Assembly: GCA_020055645.1 (NCBI GenBank)
Contig: CM034546.1
Span: 99,386,001-99,450,000, forward strand
Length of the DNA stretch: 64,000 nt
Origin: Tomocerus qinae
Lineage: Eukaryota; Arthropoda; Collembola; Entomobryomorpha; Tomoceridae
Direction of reading: 5' to 3'
The position numbers were made by a program, and so were the translations under genes. Within the stretch, counting starts at the first letter, position 1, and each line of letters begins with the position of its first letter. Below, piece by piece: positions 34,097 through 46,698 of the stretch. The notes beneath the pieces were generated by a model. That model ran no database searches, had not been told where the DNA came from, and was given only the letters and a program-made list of their open reading frames with translations.

Positions 34097-37000
34097 TCAA
34101 TGCCCTTCAGTCAATAAAGAATCAAGCTTTTTAACGATGCTTTCCAATTGCTTTTGCGTTATGTCGGATTGATTTTGCATTTCGTTCATTTTCAACAGAA
34201 CATTTTGCAAAACAGCACTTTCAGTTTCTTTGAAATGACCCTCTGTTCCTGATGTGCTCATCATTTTCAATGTAGAAAGTTGGATATAATCCGGTAATTC
34301 AACATCTCGGTGATCGTAAGGTTTAAAATAATAACAGCCGCTGTTTTCAAAATAAAAATCAGTTATTAATTAAGTATAAGCTTTTGTGGGTTGCAATTTG
34401 CAATTAATGAAATACTCGAGGCAAGCTGAAATAGTTGTGATTTACAAATCGTTGACAAAATTATATTGCATTAGGATTCAACTTCATTCAACCACAGTTA
34501 GCAAAAGAATTTATGCATATGTCAAAGTGATTCAAATCACTTTGATATATCTGATAAAAGGTATATCAAAGCTAGCCTATGTATTTATTTTATTGAAAAA
34601 AAATGAAAAATGCAAATTACTTGCGAAGGTTTGGCAAAATCAAAATGTTCCTCTTGATAGCTGATGCCAATGTTTTTGGCATACAACTTAAAGCAAATGG
34701 AGACAGAAAACTGGATTCTAAATGATATATTAAGGCAGCTTGTCGGGACAGTCGAAGTAATCTTGCATCTCTGTACATACCCTGAAATGACCGTTGCAAA
34801 AATGATTATGCAACATAAAATTTTAATTTCTTTTAAATTCCCAAAAAGCGTACCTGTATATCTGCCACAGCCAAACCAACGAGTAAATTCATCAGAACAA
34901 TTACAACCGTTACCACAAATATCGAGAATAATATTTGAGCCACTATTGGGAACTTGCTTTTGAACTTTAAACAAAAAAATAACTTTTGATATAAATTTGT
35001 CAATCTATATAAAATATCTCCATTAAATTAGAGCTATCCAATTTTATCGTTTTAATTTTTAATTTATAATAGCACCAACTAGTAACATTTCAGGCGTAAG
35101 ATCTCCTGCCATCATTCTCATTGTTTTGGCAAAAGAGTAGAGAGGATCCTTAAAGGCTTCGTCAATCTGCGATAAGAAATTTTATTGAAACTAGTAATTG
35201 TAGGCCATTGAAAAGGGCTGGATGTTTCATTAGGTGTGTTCATAAGAGAGAAATACTTACTGGATTTAGAATGTAAAATGCTAGAGCAAAAGCCATGAGG
35301 AAACAAAAGAAAGCTCCAAAGAATTGAACAAAATTGTAAAACACCTGAAAATTTTTAAAAATCTTAAAACTTTGGCTTCTTATTAAAGTTTCCAAATATC
35401 ATAGAATATTAAGCTACTGGGAATTTTACTTTAAAAAACATTTGAACCAGAGTTCCAGACGCCGGAAACTTTCCCAATTGAAGCAAAACGAAAATCCAAG
35501 CTAAGAAAACACTGATCTACAGAAAATGGAACATTCATACATCATTCGATCTCTAGACCATATTTTTTTAGAGAAAACAAGTTAGGAATGCAATTCATAG
35601 ATATTTACTGCAGCGAAAGCCTGTTGCCAATTTTTCTGCTCAAAATTTTTGCCATCTTTAGGCAAAAATTCGCAAGTGACACACAAACTAATGATGAAGA
35701 TCCAAAAAATCCAACTTTCGATATATGTGATGTAGGCTTTGAAAGACTGACAAAGTTGAGTCAACTCTTGGACCATAAGAATTATTGCAAGGCAAACCAC
35801 TAGAGTCCAAATCGTAACCCAGATAGGAGTTGGAATACAATCGTTAACTGGAGCATAATCTAAATTAAAAATTTTAGTAACATTTTAGTAATAAACTTAA
35901 GTAATGATATTTTATAAAAATATTATTATTTTATTTTATATTTAGTAATATTCTATATCCTTATTGTCCTGTTACGGGCAGATATAATTTCTTTAAATTA
36001 ATACTTTGCTTTTCTTCTTTTGGCTTGTATATCAATATTGTTTGATTCGGATTCAGTTTTTGTAGCCCTTCTGAGAGCTCGTATAAGTATGTATCATTCT
36101 CATCGCCCTTTTTTGTCCAACCCATTTTTGTTGAATTAGATGTTTTCTTCCCGACCTCCAAGGGCTTAACGCATATCGCGTACAACCACACCATAAAGAA
36201 GGAAAAAAGAATAACCAGGATCACCTGTAATCATTTCTATCATTAGTAAAACGTTAACATCTGGAAATATCAATTAGATTTATGGGCTTATGTGATGAAT
36301 ACCTTTATTAAAAATCCGAAGTAAAAAATCTTTCTGACTTTCTTCCATTTTAATGTGAGGAAAGCCTCTATAAGTGGATGTAAAAGAATATCTTTCTGCC
36401 CTGTGGTGAGGAAACTTTTGATGAGCTCTGATTCTTTCCGATGCATTACAGAACTTGCCTTCTCCACTTCTTTACCTTTCTTTATTTGATTTGTTGGATG
36501 AATTGGTTGGAAGCACCCATTTGGTGCAATAGTTCTTTAAAATTTATGAAAACTTGTTATTTAATTCAATAAATCGAACAAACTGTAACAAATAATTTTT
36601 TAGTAAAACCGTTGTAATACTATAATATGGAACATGAAATTACAAACTCACTTAAAATCCAACTTGACTTTGCAGCTAGAATCATTCGTGTCTCGTATTA
36701 CAATTACAGAATCATTCAAGTGTTTCTTAATGAAATTCATTGTATCAGGGATTTTCCTTAGCATCAACGATAAAACACTTGTTCCCGACTTAGACCTTAA
36801 TTCAGCGCAATTTATTTAATGTTATTAATTGTGTAGAATTTCATTTCATGTTAATTATTAGTCAAAAATTATGTCAGGCTTACTCTAGGGAAACATTCGC
36901 GTTGTTCTCTATAAGGATTTGTGCACACTCCTTCGCTTCTGTATTGTGTACGTGCATAAACAGTTATACATACAACAAAGCGGAATATGATTAGCTTAAT

Positions 37001-38779
37001 ATGCTTTCTAAAAGTAAAAGAGAAAGACAAGGTCCAATGAGATTTTAAAGATTACCTTTTATAGCCGCGATATGGAGGGGACACAAACCAAGATTATCTT
37101 GGCAATTAACATCTGCATTGTTTTGTATAAGTGCAGAAACACATTCCCCAGCAGTTGGATCTAAAAAGATTCATTATCATGTGATGGTATTCATAATGTT
37201 GAATTTAATCTCTAATAGTATCTAATATTTAATTCTACTTCTGCTGGTTTTCTCAACTGCATAAAATAAAGCAGTTCGTCCTTCCACATCCTTTAGTCTG
37301 ACACTTGCTCCATGTTCCAGTAGAATTAGGACTGTATCTAAATCTTTCAAAGCAGAAATGTGTAGAGCAGTTTCTCCTTTCGAATTCTGAGTATCGACAT
37401 TAGCTCCGTAATCCAAAAGCAATTTACAGCAGGACGTGTTACATTCTTGTGCTGCTAAATGCAGAGCAGTGTTTCTTCCATCGCCCTGTCATTCCAAATA
37501 AAACAACTTGGTACAATACATACATTTTATTACTGTCTCAACCTGAGATTGCCTTTAGACACGGCAAAATAATTTAATAACGAAAACAGAAAAGTAAAGT
37601 AAAAATAGTATTATGAAGAATATTACAGATATTACACTAATTCCTACAAATGCAGTCAATATCCGAATTGTAGACACTGTTATGAAAAATTAATTACCGT
37701 CCGAAGCATGATATCAGCTCCTTTTTCCAAAAGCAGTTTTAAACTGTCATAATCTCCATTGGACGCAGCCACATGTAGCGGAGTTTCGCAATACATCACC
37801 GGAGTGTTTTGCATAGCTCCAGCATCTAAAATCTTTTTAAGGCATTCATAATTTCCTGATTTTGCAGCCCAGAGAAGTGCTGTATTTCCTCGGTCATAGC
37901 CGTTGTTGACCTTAGCTCCGTTATTCAGCAACAGCTCAACAAGTCGGACTTGTCCAATGGCTGCAGCACAAATCAGAGGAGTTGCTTTTTTCTCCCCGTC
38001 CCATATATCCACCGTCACACCTTAAATAAAGTTAGCATTACGCAGTAAGTTTTATTGGCCATGTATAGGTACCAAATCATGTTTTGGTCAAATACCTTGA
38101 TTGATCAACAGATTTGCAATTTCAAAGTGATTGTTGTAAACTGCAAAATGCAAGGCGGTTCTACCAATGAGGTCCATTGCATTAAAATTGAGATTTGAAT
38201 CTCGAGAAGAATTTTGCTCAGCCAGAAGATATTTGATTTTATCAATATCTCCTACCATCGCAACTTCTAATAGTTCTGCTACCTCCGGGTGCAAGTTTTT
38301 CGAATCCAAAGTCCAACTTTGGCTCCCCCAAATTCCATTTTGCATTCCTGGAGAATGTATGGACGGTTTTGATTTTAACTCATCCTCGCTCTCTACGAGT
38401 TTCAGTTCAATAGATTTCCGGTTTGCATGGTGTTTCGAACGAGTGAAAAAAGTATTTGCTCTTGGCCTTCTGAAATGAGGCAAGAAGATTAAATTCAAAG
38501 TTATATCTTACAATAAAAATCGCATTTTTTCTAAAATATCATAAACATTGTTATTTTTTGTATTTCGTACTTTGACCCGTCATCTTCCTCAGTAACTTCA
38601 ACAACTGAGAAATGTCTTCTCATCCTCCGATTTCGATCTGTAGCCTCCACTTCTTTGGCACTGGCTTTTCCATACTCCACCCATGCGTCATTCTTGTCTA
38701 TCTGTATGTCAGTATCTGTAAATCCAAAAGTAACCCTTTTGCTTTCTGTTCCTGACACTCTCTCCTTTTTCGAATCCAT
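34097..38779 (-). CDS. TRPA-family ankyrin-repeat cation channel, copy 1 (intact)
   Basis: Sixteen exons: 38571-38779, 38096-38469, 37698-38020, 37239-37485, 37056-37160, 36884-36938, 36652-36795, 36303-36534, 36005-36224, 35609-35859, 35430-35516, 35261-35344, 35080-35166, 34854-34964, 34621-34781 and 34097-34340; 977 aa, all phases agree. Residues about 110-420 are ankyrin repeats (GRTALHFAVYNNHFEIANLL, NTALLWAAKSGNYECLKKIL, ETALHISALKDLDTVLILL). S1 begins at about 564. S2-S4 are in exons 10-11 and S5 in exon 12 (FAFALAFYILNP-like). The pore loop in exon 13 reads RMMAGDL. S6 in exon 14 ends LMNLLVGLAVADIQ. A coiled coil closes the protein. Insect TRPA channels of the pyrexia/painless/TRPA5 kind sense heat or irritants at the plasma membrane. 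Subtype not resolved. The donor after exon 13 is a weak GTT site, shared by all three copies. Confidence 0.93.
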
Positions 38780-41567
38780 ATTCAATCAAGATTATGCACA
38801 GCAATTAAAGTCCTTCTCCAGATTTGTATTGTTCTAGAAGCTAGAAGTTCGAATGGGAAATTAGTAGGTAGTTAGCTAACAGTATTAGTTAATGTTATTG
38901 CATATTTCAAAGATATATCTGGGTACTATTTATTGTATATTTTATACCCAGGATCTACCAACAATTAAAAAGGGTAAAAAAGATTTGGTCTGAGGTTCAC
39001 AAAGTGTATTAATTAACTTTCAGCTAAAAAGTAAACTTTTTCCTGGTACTTCTGACATGAGTCAGGTTCTGTGTTGCTAATTATTTGTATGAATCGTTAT
39101 ACAACAGAAATTATAAAAACTGATAAAAAGCAATCAATCTAGAAACCAAAATAACCATAATTTCCTTATAGCTAGTTCTGTATTACTGAACTGATTTCAA
39201 TACAGCATCAAAATCTAGTTGTATCTAAGGATGTGGTATTTGATTTTTAATATGGCGATTGTAGAGAAACTTAGTTCGTTGAAGTATGAATAAATCTAAT
39301 GTACTTTTCGTCTAGAAACGCTTCGCTTTTCGGTGAGAAAATTTCCGTGATATGACGTAGACCCTCTTCCAGGAGCTTCCTGGTTTCCTATTTTTAACCG
39401 TGGTTGATATGTGTGTGACTGCAGAATTGTTTAGGCATTCTGATATTTTACTACGTATAAATGTTTTAACAGACTAAAATCATTAGTTTAGGCGCTGATC
39501 GCTATACATAAAACAAAATGAATTTCAAGCGTACCTCATCATCTGAACCGAAAGCTCATCGTTCGTTGCTTTCGTTCAGAAGGCTCAATTTTTATTTAAC
39601 TGTAATGGCTTTTCTATATACTATGTTCATTCCCATCCCACCAACATGTTGTATGTAATAGTAATTACATTTTGCGGAATTCCTCAAAAAGTTAAAAAGT
39701 GACAACAGGGCATGACAATAATTTAAAGCGATCAATAATTATGGAAATTTTGAATTTGAGACTGACTATAGCTGAATCATCACTATCACATATCTGTAAG
39801 CGATATAAATAAGAGGATGTAGATGCATGAATACGCTATAGGTGAATAAAGTATGTATAACTTTATCAAATACATTGATAATGCTAATAAATATTATGGT
39901 CGGACGGAAATGTCGAATTGCTACTGTGTGGTTAGTAAGCCTGTGTTTGGCTTCTGATTGGATTACATACTCTATTTGAGAATCGTTAGTGTGGACGTGT
40001 TGGAAAAATATCGGGGTCAATAACTTACCCTTGAGACGATATCACAGTTTTTGTATCAACTAAGCATATTAAACGCAGAAAAATATTGTCAGCATGTTTG
40101 ACTGTTAATGCTGAAGATATGATTTTTATTTGCAAAAATTCATGTAGTCTTTTATGAGCATGGCAATTCGTCTGTCTCTGTTGTGCATTGATTTGCCAGA
40201 CATAAATAACATGCAAAGACCATAATAATAAAATCATTAAGATGGTAGATATCTAATTGGAAATGAAGGAGATCAATACTTTTATTCACTATGAATCTGC
40301 TAGACTTAAATTAGAATAATTAATGTTGAAATGGGAAATATAATTTTGACTTTGAGCTTTCCTCTGCACACGAGCAACAAAAGTAGAAAAATTCCTGTTT
40401 TTTATTCCTTTTTACCTGTCCTTGGCGAGGTTTATGAAATGTTACCAATAAACAAGATTGATCAATAATTTACTATATCAAGTCATAAAAAGGAAGTAGT
40501 TCTTTTCCACTTTTGATAAGCACTGAAAGCATTTTGAATAATTCTAGTTTACGCAACGTTAAGTCAATAAGGATTTACTCTATTGTGTTTATTGCTGTAT
40601 GTAGCTCTAACAAATATTTACTACAATAGATTTGTCAGTTTGTTCCAACAATATTCGCAAATTACTGGTTCATACCGACCAATGAATAACATTGAGCATT
40701 TTCATTTAAATAAATATATAGTCGTATGTAGACAAATTAGATGACATCACGTCAATCTTTGAGTTACATAATAATCATCTCTTGGCTTTGCCTTACGGTA
40801 AGGGCTAACCAAATGCGTAGTGTTATCAATTATGTCGACATCCTTCTTTGAGATATTACCTTTTCAGCAGCGTTTTCTAATATTTTTGTAGCAATAAAAA
40901 TTGAGTTGTGAAATCGTTAAATCCGACATTTAGTAATACGTGGAGGGTAAAATTCCCTAAAATTTACGTGCATAGATGGTAAGATTAGAGTAGAAGGGGA
41001 ATTAGAATGATGCATACTTGAAAATAGATTTAATTGTACAGACAACTATAAATGTCTTAGCAAGGAGTGAGTACGTGTTATTAAGATGTACATTCATGGA
41101 TGGTCATCTTCATCTCTAAAGAATTTAAAGTTGTTTGTCTTGGCATTAGTCAACTACGTCGTAGGGATGGTTGATTTGTGAGCGACAGAGATTAGGTCAT
41201 ATGCATAAAGGTCTTCAAAAGTCAGGCAATACATGGATGGAATTGCAAGTAACCAAGAGTCTTGTGTTTTCCTGCTTATCTACAAAAATGCTCATAGGAA
41301 AATGGAATTGAATGGATTCCTCGAAGTCTCAGATACGTAAATAAAGTACGTAAAGACAAGACTGTCAACAGAATTGAAGATATCTCATTTGACTTGGTAT
41401 ATATTCTTTATACTGACTGATGTCCTGTTTCTTTATAACTTATGATCTTGTGTATTTACTCTAATATACATCAATTCAGATAAAATTGAGTTTACCAATG
41501 GCCGATCATTATGATCCTATAAATAATGCTAAGATTGAGCTCAACAGAAAACATTTAATTCCTAACC
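38780..41567. other. 2.8-kb intergenic region
   Basis: Separates TRPA copy 1 from the first Kazal gene, which is divergent from it, so both promoters should lie here. No other gene was recognised. Short open frames at 39766-40237 (-) lack supporting features. Confidence 0.5.
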
Positions 41568-42015
41568 ATGGCTCCTTCAACCTGTGCTTTCGTTTGTCTT
41601 CTGACTTTTTCAACTTTTGTGGTTTTTACAACACAAACTCCGTTGCCCACCGCCCCCATTCAATCCGACAATCTTACAACTGCTAACAATAACACCGATT
41701 TGACTTCCACCCGAAGACCATGCAGCATTTTTGCCAAAACCAGCTGCATTTGTACCCTTCGATTCGCACCTCTTTGTGGAAGTGATGGAATCACTTATAC
41801 CAACATGTGTCAATTCAATTGTGCCCACAAGTGCAAACCAGGTAAGTTCTTTTCTTAGATTTTCAATATTCTACATCATTTTTTCTAGAAAAATTTGAAA
41901 ATAAAACATTTTTGTTTCCTTATTAGGGCTGACAATTGCAAAGTGCGGACATTGCTGGCAAAAGCATGCAAGCAATAAATCATGTCGACAAATCACACCG
42001 AACACCACCACGTAG
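41568..42015 (+). CDS. Secreted single Kazal-domain protease inhibitor, 120 aa
   Basis: Two exons (41568-41841 and 41927-42015, phase 1). The ATG at 41568 was chosen because it starts a good signal peptide (CAFVCLLTFSTFVVFTT). A Thr/Asn-rich spacer follows. The Kazal domain reads CSIFAKTSCICTLRFAPLC, then GSDGITYTNMC and two more Cys (FNCAHKC). Kazal domains block serine proteases by presenting a loop between the second and third Cys; the reactive-site residue near TLR/F is my guess. A Cys-containing tail follows (KCGHC). Extracellular by prediction. Probably a relative of the two-domain gene at 45102. Confidence 0.88.
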
Positions 42016-43037
42016 CTCTCTTTTGGTTAGTTCTACATTAACTGATGTCAACTTTGAAATAAGGTGAATATTTTTTTCATTCATGTCTAAATTATTTGTG
42101 ATGAAAATCCACTCATTGAGATTGAGAATGCATTTAATCAACCTCTGAACGAAAACCAATTTTTTAATGATTTATTTTCTGTTTTCCAGTTAAAAAGTTA
42201 TCGTCCTTAGACAGTAAGGATTTCGCCATGAAGACTGTGCGTGATGATTATTTTCTGACGCAGTAAACATTTTTTCAACCCTGACATCCCAGATGGTGTT
42301 CATTATTATTTATTACGATAATATGATAACTTTAAACTGAGTATGGTGTGACAAATTGCTGATTGTACTTAGAAATCCAAGCTTACATCGTTGATGATGA
42401 ACTTTTGGCCTCAAGATCTCAACAAAAAATATTTATCTTTGTTCGTTGTTAGACATATTTATTAAGCTATATCTTTACAATATATATTACACATGTTAAA
42501 ATAACATTTCTACATTTCCCGACATACTATATCTTATATTATCAACTAATTCCTACCTAACTTGTATTAATTTGTCCCAATTTAATAGTCTGTCAGCTTT
42601 TTATAAAAAAGTTATGGAGCAATCAAAAGATCATGCTTGATATAGGAAGTATAACTGTTTGTATGATTATGATTTACCATAAATTTTAATAGACAACATA
42701 TAGCATAATATTATCATTGCATAAATAAATACACAGTATATCTTTTTCATGAATAATATACAGTTTCCTGATACAGTTGAGATAAGTACATTATAACTTC
42801 TGTACAAAGTACAAACTAGAAGTGTATAGTCGATAAAGTAATGTATACCATGTTAGAGAATATAGAAATAAAGAAAACCATTTTCTTTTGACTACCTAAA
42901 TAGATCTAATTGCATTATATACAATTTACTATTACAGTTTTCATGCGATTATGTCTTAAAATTGGAGTTCTAAAACAAAATAAATTAATATATCCTTCCC
43001 ATACTTCAACACAGTAATTACAGTTTGGAGTTTCGGA
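42016..43037. other. Intergenic, nothing recognised
   Basis: AT-rich; 3' flank of the first Kazal gene. No gene or strong repeat seen. Confidence 0.4.
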
Positions 43038-44158
43038 ATATTATATGGATAAATTTTTATGAGGCTTTCAAAGTAATTCTTTGGGCAGTAAAAATAATTC
43101 TTTTAGGCAGTTTTCTATCGGCAGTTTTTTTAATTTTTCGGGGCAGTAAGAAACTAATGCGATAGGCAGTAGAAATAATATTATTGGCAGTAACACAAAA
43201 ATGTTATTTATTTCTAATATTCAGTCAAAAGTAAATTCAAAAAGAAAATCCAGCATGATTATTTGTCAATATTATATAATGATAATAGATAGTAAATAAT
43301 GGAAAAGATCATATCAGTCAAGATTCATGGTTTCACTAGAGCTTTAGTTACACCTGCAGGTCGTCCTCGTTTTCGTTTCCCTGCAATGGGTACTTTCTTA
43401 GCAGAGGGAGGAATTGTGGGCTTTTTACGCATGTTGGCAATGCCAATAATGTGCTTACATATATAATTTTTCTGGACTTTTAACTTCTAACTTTCGCTTA
43501 CGTGGACATTTTTTATTGCCCTTGCAAAAAAAATAACTTTGCACCCTTGGTTTATATTTTTATAACCAATTGACCAATCACTTTCGGACAATGCGTCTTC
43601 TTCTGTATTATACGTTTTTAAAAGATTCCAGTCAATTTTCTTTTTATTTAAGTTAGTATTTTCACGTTGTCGAGTCACGAGTCATTTCACGAGTCAGTGT
43701 CGGAATAACTAGAATAATAATTATGTAAGTTGGGAAGCCATTCTCAGTCTTTATAGTTTCAGTATTGCTTTCAAACTGAGGTAGAAGTATAAAACAGTAG
43801 CATTCAGCTAACTCAAACAAGATAAGATACACATAATAAGACAATCTTATGTAAAGCAGGTACATTCCATAAGTTCGTTACCTTTAGCTAAATTCATTAT
43901 CGGAATACCCACTAACAATATTTTTAAGCTTCCAAGTTGTAAGATTCATGTAGACAAGTAAATCTATTCTACAAAAATACTACCTAAAATACAGTTTTGT
44001 ATTACTGCCATTTGCATGGGTTCTACTGCCTAATGCATTTGTTTTACAGCCCTCTAGCAATACCGGTTACTGCCAATTAAAAAAACTGCCCCAAAACATA
44101 TATTTACTGCCCAAAGAATTACTTTGAAAGCCCCGTAAAAAGGTATCCATATTATATA
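43038..44158 (-). mobile_element. TIR element with subterminal GGCAGTAA repeats and a decayed gene scrap
   Basis: A 30-bp perfect inverted pair (GGCTTTCAAAGTAATTCTTT plus ten more bases) lies at 43063-43092 and 44103-44132, with weaker matching outward to about 43038 and 44158. Inside each end are several GGCAGTAA or GGGCAGTA motifs. The interior on the minus strand has a short frame at 43487-43678 and an AT-hook-like KRKRGRPAG stretch near 43360-43380. Together they resemble the zinc-finger/AT-hook region often found with insect MULE-like sequences, but stops break it. Non-autonomous as seen. Confidence 0.55.
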
Positions 44159-45101
44159 TCCCTACTCGACACCGAACCGAACAAGTGCACTCCTTCCTTT
44201 GTTTAATGCTAGAAATGTATTGAAGAGAAAGTCGTGATAAATAGAATTCCCAATTAGAGCGACACTCATCTGACAACTGTTATCATATTTATTAATAAAC
44301 AGTCATTTATACCTGGATCAGTGATATCATTTAAAAAAACACTAAACTACAAACTCATTCGAAAGTTCTTATATAACTTAGCTCAACTTACCCGCATTTT
44401 CATTGGGTAATCGTAATGCGATTGATAACGTTATAATTTAGTTTGTAGTTTTGTGCATTCAAATACTCTGAAATCATTTTGCTTCACGACACACGACACA
44501 TTCAAGGATGGTATCAGGAAACAGTGTAGGAGATATGGAAAGCAATGACAGAAAGGATACATTATTTTGATTTACAATACGAGCACTCCGGATTTTTATG
44601 CAAACATATCTCACTCAACATTACTCATGCATAACTTTATCACGTTTTGAGTGTAAAAATTACTCATTCTAATTTATTGACTGTGAAACATGAATTGGCT
44701 ATTATATGTATACGGGTTATCATTAGGTCACTTTCACACTACATTAATAACAAAGTTGTTATAGGTAGTAAATGCTATATTGTATTTAGTTATGTTGGAA
44801 GAGCTATAGATAGATAAATTACATTAATAGATTTACTTGGAACGGATGTGAATTAAAATTGTCGCAAAACAATCTCCTACTATGGACTGTGTGATTTGTA
44901 GTCCTCTCGATGACGTCAATCCTGAGAGATTACAGTTTGAGTAACATTTATTGTTTTGTTCCATTTTGGTGATTAGTTAAATGTAGGAAAGGAAGGAAAC
45001 ATCCTATACAGCAAAAGAACGGCTAATTGTACAGGAAAGTAAATACCCACGAAATAAAAAGTAGCGAGATTTTGGAGATTTTAGAAATCAGAAATCTAAC
45101 C
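44159..45101. other. Upstream region of the second Kazal gene
   Basis: Non-coding; holds the presumed promoter of the two-domain Kazal gene. Nothing else recognised. Confidence 0.4.
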
Positions 45102-46027
45102 ATGAACGTTTTTCTTAAATTCTATTTGTGTTCTGCATTCTTTTGCATTGCAAGTTACCAGTTTGTCGATAGCTCTGTGCTGACAGAAAGCGTTTCAACA
45201 AGGACGCGTTCCCTATCCTTTTCAGATCGCTGCTATTTCTCTAGATTTGCATGTCACTGCTTAAGGAAACCCAGAGATCTTAAATGCGCTTCTAATGGAC
45301 AGACTTATCGAAACAAATGTGCCATCCATTGCTACAACAAACATTGTCCTAGGGGTAAGTTGTTTAAACATTGTTTTTACATATCTTCGTGTCAATTATT
45401 AGTATCACCGTCTTACGTTATATAGCAATGGCCAAGAAAATCTAAATACAAATGCCCTCCTATTAAATTAATGCATTACATTGACAACAGGAATATTCTC
45501 CGAGCATATTGAGTAATTTCACCAAAATATACATAATCGTTTTCTGAGGCAAATGCTTGGCCTTGTACTACTACACTCTGATTTCATTTTAAATGATTGC
45601 TTTTTATTATGCATTTCCAGAAATAACAGTAGTTCACAACGGAACTTGTGAATCTATTCAAACACTTCCTCAGTCCCCATCAAAGGCAACTAAATGTGAT
45701 TCAGAGCCCTGTATTTGCACTTTCATTTATTCACCCGTCTGTGGCAGTAACGGTATTTAACAAAATAGATTTTTATCTTAACTAACTCATCGCAAGTATA
45801 CCTACACTAAAAACCAATCTTTAATATATTTCTATCTTTGTTGTAACATATCCAGGTATCACCTATTCAAATCATTGCACTTTAAGATGCGCACAAAGAT
45901 GTGAACCATGTAAGGAATTTCTCTTCATTATATTGTAGACTATAAAATTAAAATTCTCAATTTGCATTTTTCTCACCTATTTTTTCCAGCCTGTTCGAAC
46001 TATTTTTCGCTATTTTTCATACTTTAA
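45102..46027 (+). CDS. Secreted protein with two Kazal-like domains, 158 aa
   Basis: Four exons: 45102-45354, 45621-45752, 45856-45909 and 45990-46027, all GT-AG and in phase. The ATG at 45102 begins a signal peptide (VFLKFYLCSAFFCIASY), so it is preferred over an upstream in-frame ATG at 45027. Domain 1 is divergent: CYFSRFACHC, KCASNGQTYRNKC, AIHCYNKHC. Domain 2 is more typical: CDSEPCICTFIYSPVCGSNG, then TYSNHC and LRCAQRC. The last exon adds only a short hydrophobic tail. Predicted extracellular serine protease inhibitor. The second domain resembles the single-domain gene 3.5 kb upstream, suggesting duplication. Confidence 0.85.
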
Positions 46028-46698
46028 ATCTGTGCATATTAAGATAACTTTAAGATATTTTTTACAGTCTAGCCTGTTTTAGCCTTTTACTTACTAAAAT
46101 ATTGCTATTTGTTTAACATTAATTTGTTTTATTTTACTATTTATGCATTTGTCCATCAGATCATTTTGATTGAATATTGCTTTACGTCTATTTACAGCTC
46201 TTCACCTTTCTCAATCAAACCCATGTTGAGATGCAATCACATTCTCTTGAAGCTTTTCCATAGACGTGACGCAGATCTTGGCTTTTTCCGTTTGACAACC
46301 AAAACTTTGACAATAATATGATGTATAAAATGATATATAAACCATTATTTCCTAACGTTCCCACATTTTTGATATTAAAATAAGTTTCTCATTTTTACAT
46401 AATGAACATGAATTACGAGGAATCCATTGTTCATAAATTCAGCTAATCTGCTACTAGGTGTACTAAATAATGTCCTATGGCAAAACGCTAGCTACTAATG
46501 ATATCATCATAATATTTTATGACTATTATCTATTGCCTCAATAAATTGATACTGTCTTATATTTTTTGTAAAATAATACTGTAAAGGAAGTAATAAAAAG
46601 TTGAATAATAATTCACATAATTCTAGAAATGCACATTCAGTTAATCTGTACTACATAAAACATTTTCTAGTAAAATATAATATATTCTCTTTTATTAA
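46028..46698. other. Convergent 3' region, Kazal 2 and TRPA copy 2
   Basis: No gene seen. AT-rich 3' flanks of two converging genes. Confidence 0.4.
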
